From Terriglobus roseus (GTDB lineage Bacteria; Acidobacteriota; Terriglobia; Terriglobales; Acidobacteriaceae), in contig NZ_FNSD01000001.1 of NCBI RefSeq assembly GCF_900105625.1, positions 1,922,001 to 1,986,000 on the forward strand: a stretch of DNA of 64,000 bases, in the 5' to 3' direction. Shown piece by piece: positions 61,574-64,000 of this stretch. The notes beneath the pieces were generated by a model that did not search any database, was not told where the DNA came from, and worked only from the letters and a program-made list of their open reading frames with translations. The position numbers and the translations under genes are program-made. Each line of letters begins with the position of its first letter. Positions within the stretch are counted from its first letter, which is position 1.

Positions 61574-63184
61574 ATGCTGCTCGCAGTTATCGCGCTCCAG
61601 ATCATCGTATTGCTGCTCGTAGCAGTACTGTTTCTACGAAAATCCGTGCCGGCGGCACCGATCGACGCGCGCCTGAACACCCTGCCCGATCGCATGATCG
61701 AACTCGGCGCAAAATTGGAGGCGGTAGACGCTGCGTTGCGCAGCAACGTCAGCGAACTAAGGTACGAGCAGGCGAAAGCCGCGCAGGACGGCCGCGCCGC
61801 CGCCGATAAGGCCAGCCGCGATCTACGCGAAGAGATCGCCGCATCAATCGCGTCGCTGACGAAAACGCTTACCGACGGCCTCGGCGCCTTCCGCGGTGAA
61901 AACAACGCGGCATTCAGCGCATTCCGCAGCGACAATACCGCAGCGGCAGAGAAGCTGCGGGAGGCGGTCGCTCGCGATCTGGCCGCGATCAGTGAACGCC
62001 TTAACGGCTTCTTCGCCGACGCAAGTAAGGTGAGCCTTGAAGCCCGCACGGAGCTTCACCGCTCGCTGACGGACCTCCTTCAGAAGAATGCTGCGGGCCA
62101 GCAGGAGTTGCGTGATGCCCTGCAGCGCTCGCTCGCGACCATGGGTGCCGACCAGCGCGACGCGGGCGAAAAGCTGCGTGGCACCGTCGAGGCAGGACTC
62201 AAGAGCCTCAGCGCAGAGAACTCCGAGAAGCTGGAACAGATGCGCATCACCGTCGACGAAAAGCTCGAAACCACGCTCAACGACCGCCTGACGAAGAGCT
62301 TCGGCCAGGTCACAACTCACCTCGGAGAAGTCCAGAAGGGTCTTGGTGAGATGAAGGAGCTGGCGACCGGCGTCAGCGACCTGAAGAAGGTCTTCAGCAA
62401 CGTGAAATCCCGTGGCATCGTTGGCGAGTTCCAGCTCGGCATGCAGTTGGAGCAGATGTTCTCGCGTGACCAGTACGAGGTCAACGTGGCGATCAAGGCC
62501 GGTTCTGGCGAACGCGTGGAGTATGCACTGAAGATCCCGGATGGCGACCGAGACCACATCCTTCTGCCTATCGATGCAAAGTTCCCTCGCGAGGACTGGG
62601 AGCGCCTCGAACACGCCTATGAGCACGGCACGCTTGAGGAGCAGGCGAAGGCCGGCATCGCCTTTGAGCGCGCCATTCGGACGGAGGGTAAGCGCATCTG
62701 CGAGAAGTACATCGATCCGCCCAACACGCTTCCGTTCGGCATCATGTTCCTGCCAACCGAGGCCCTCTACGCCGAAGTCATGCGTAGACCGGGTCTGCAT
62801 ACCGAGTTGCAGTCCTCGTGCAACGTGACGGTCGCTGGACCATCCAGCTTCATGGCCATCCTTACCAGCTTCCAGATGGGCTTCCGGACGCTCGCCATTC
62901 AGAAGAAGGGCAACGAAGTCTGGAAAGTACTCGGCAACGTAAAGAATGAGTTCAACAAGTTCGAGCTGCTGATGAACAAGGTGGAGCGCAACGTCTCAAC
63001 GGTCCAGAACACGCTCAACGAGATCGGCACTCGCACCCGTGTGATCAATAAGAATTTGCACAACGTAAGTGAACTGAACGCGCCGCCTGTCCCCATGGCA
63101 TCGGGGTTGTTGTCCTTCGATGGCGCTGCAGGCATCGCGCCGCTGCTTGCCGCCACGAGCGAAGAGGAAGAGCCCGTCGCATAA
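61574..63184 (+). CDS. rmuC: DNA recombination protein RmuC homologue
   Basis: 536 residues. One N-terminal membrane helix (LLAVIALQIIVLLLVAVLFL), a long coiled coil (about 30-270), then the RmuC domain: VFSNVKSRGIVGEFQLGMQL, HILLPIDAKFPREDWERLEH (nuclease-fold acidic residues), GIMFLPTEALYAEVMRRPGL and SFMAILTSFQMGFRTLAIQK. This is the PDDEXK-related family thought to limit DNA inversion and recombination. The start ATG follows GAAGGG. It stands after the inverted repeats and ends 88 bases before the converging GGDEF gene. The C-terminal tail is acidic and probably disordered. Confidence 0.93.
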   Translation: MLLAVIALQIIVLLLVAVLFLRKSVPAAPIDARLNTLPDRMIELGAKLEAVDAALRSNVSELRYEQAKAAQDGRAAADKASRDLREEIAASIASLTKTLTDGLGAFRGENNAAFSAFRSDNTAAAEKLREAVARDLAAISERLNGFFADASKVSLEARTELHRSLTDLLQKNAAGQQELRDALQRSLATMGADQRDAGEKLRGTVEAGLKSLSAENSEKLEQMRITVDEKLETTLNDRLTKSFGQVTTHLGEVQKGLGEMKELATGVSDLKKVFSNVKSRGIVGEFQLGMQLEQMFSRDQYEVNVAIKAGSGERVEYALKIPDGDRDHILLPIDAKFPREDWERLEHAYEHGTLEEQAKAGIAFERAIRTEGKRICEKYIDPPNTLPFGIMFLPTEALYAEVMRRPGLHTELQSSCNVTVAGPSSFMAILTSFQMGFRTLAIQKKGNEVWKVLGNVKNEFNKFELLMNKVERNVSTVQNTLNEIGTRTRVINKNLHNVSELNAPPVPMASGLLSFDGAAGIAPLLAATSEEEEPVA

Positions 63185-63272
63185 CGTCTATCACCGTATA
63201 CGAAATACGAAGACAATGCTTCTAGGTGAGAAGCGATCGAGCAGGTAAAGGGGCCAGCCAGACGCCCAGCCC

Positions 63273-64000
63273 CTAGGCGGTCCGCAACGTTAGTGGGGCT
63301 TTCTCGCCGGTCTGGCGGAGGCGTGCCCGCTCCTTCTTCTGGCCGTACATGCGGTGATCCGCCAGGCGCATCAGGCTCGTCGCGTCGGTGCCATCTTCCG
63401 GAAAGAACGCGACGCCAACACTCGCTGATACCCGCGCCACGTTATTTCCGTAGGCAGGGCCTAGAGGCACCGGCAATTCCACGGCCTCCAGCATTGAGGC
63501 GAAAATCCGCTCTGCCTGCGGCAGAAGGATCGGGTGCGGCACGGGGCCCATGGGATCGTCGCCGATGTCGACGGCGACCAGGGAGAACTCATCGCCACCC
63601 ACCCGCGCCAGCGTGTCCGTTCTACGGGTTGCGTTTTCCAGATTTCGGCCGACGGTCTTCAGGAGCACATCGCCGGCGTCGTGGCCCAGTGTGTCGTTGA
63701 TCTGCTTGAAGCCGTCCAGGTCCAGGTTGAAGATGGCAACCCGGTGGCCGTCGCGGGCAGCACGATCCAGCGCGTTCTGCAGGCGGTCGTCGAACAGCCG
63801 CCGATTGGGCAGGCGGGTTAACTCATCGTGCAGTGCGAGCCACTGGTTGCTTATAACCTGTCGTTCCAGCCTCACCAGCAGAAAGCCGACGGTGATGATG
63901 AACTTCTGCATGTTCCAGAGTTCGTTCAGGAAGTCTGTCCAGTCCGGGTGAACCTCCGAGACCCAGGGATGAGCGAGAAAACAGCCTGACCAGATCAGAA
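63273..64000 (-). CDS. Membrane-anchored GGDEF protein (cut by the right window edge)
   Basis: The frame ends at 63273 and is open without a stop up to base 64000, so the true N-terminus lies outside; an ATG at 63911 is only an internal Met. Visible in order are hydrophobic stretches LIWSGCFLAHPWVSEV and FIITVGFLLVRLE, then a GGDEF domain starting HDELTRLPNRRLFDDRL. The signature RVGGDEFSLVAV is intact, with an RxxD inhibitory site (RRTD) five residues before it. It should make c-di-GMP and be feedback inhibited. The C-terminus RARLRQTGEKAPL is basic. It converges on rmuC. Confidence 0.9.
   Translation of the reverse strand, partial: LIWSGCFLAHPWVSEVHPDWTDFLNELWNMQKFIITVGFLLVRLERQVISNQWLALHDELTRLPNRRLFDDRLQNALDRAARDGHRVAIFNLDLDGFKQINDTLGHDAGDVLLKTVGRNLENATRRTDTLARVGGDEFSLVAVDIGDDPMGPVPHPILLPQAERIFASMLEAVELPVPLGPAYGNNVARVSASVGVAFFPEDGTDATSLMRLADHRMYGQKKERARLRQTGEKAPLTLRTA

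Noticed and set aside
63273-63911. GGDEF gene as a complete 212-residue protein starting at 63911
   Set aside because: The frame is open without a stop through to base 64000 and includes a further hydrophobic segment, so the gene continues beyond the window.

Overview
The window looks like chromosomal DNA of an acidobacterium of the Terriglobales/Acidobacteriaceae type (Terriglobus, Granulicella, Edaphobacter-like). This is an inference from four things: an Oar-like TonB-dependent receptor with a carboxypeptidase-regulatory N-terminus, many secreted glycosidase and beta-helix proteins, high-GC codon use with C-rich third positions, and families of short dispersed palindromic repeats. No rRNA or species marker is present. 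Two genes run off the edges: an RND pump on the left and a membrane GGDEF protein on the right.

Layout. 1-6640: a tripartite RND efflux operon on the minus strand (secreted protein, TolC-like channel, membrane-fusion lipoprotein, pump) faces a plus-strand OmpR-type response regulator and sensor kinase. Direct repeats lie in the shared promoter. 6868-16223: a large TonB-dependent receptor, then a minus-strand cluster of a Tat-exported PLP-fold enzyme, a GH29 fucosidase-like protein and a bicovalent-FAD (BBE-type) oxidase. 16595-17255: a tRNA-Ser(TGA) with the decayed start of a P4-type integrase directly behind it, run on into a fragment of a lectin-like domain; this looks like an old integration scar. 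17492-32169: mostly housekeeping and stress genes (DUF882 peptidase, Gfo/Idh oxidoreductase, YceH, CspA, glutathione peroxidase, SnoaL-like protein, beta-helix protein, two glycine-zipper proteins). It also holds a c-di-GMP GGDEF-EAL protein with an ethylene-receptor-like membrane domain and a low-GC membrane protein with an RX6H HEPN-like motif. 32170-35169: gyrA.

35208-39802 is accessory DNA. Three families of short repeats surround a low-GC pair (a DGQHR-domain gene with a one-base frameshift and a HEPN-like partner), a decayed methyltransferase, small orphan genes and a triple direct repeat. 39803-45418: a CHASE2 membrane protein with an overlapping small ORF, an AmpG-like MFS transporter converging on dacB (PBP4), and folP.

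45424-59612 is one long minus-strand run of eight genes with mostly overlapping starts and stops. In transcription order they are DUF4159, a large membrane protein with a glutamine-amidotransferase-like domain, a caspase-fold protein lacking the catalytic cysteine, a TPR protein with an HExxH metallopeptidase domain, a MoxR AAA+ ATPase, a DUF58 protein, a BatA/vWA protein and a 1306-residue coiled-coil membrane protein. This is an expanded MoxR/Bat system, probably acting at the cell envelope. 59831-64000: a multicopper oxidase whose Tat signal can be reached only from a non-standard start codon, an inverted repeat element, rmuC, and the partial GGDEF gene.
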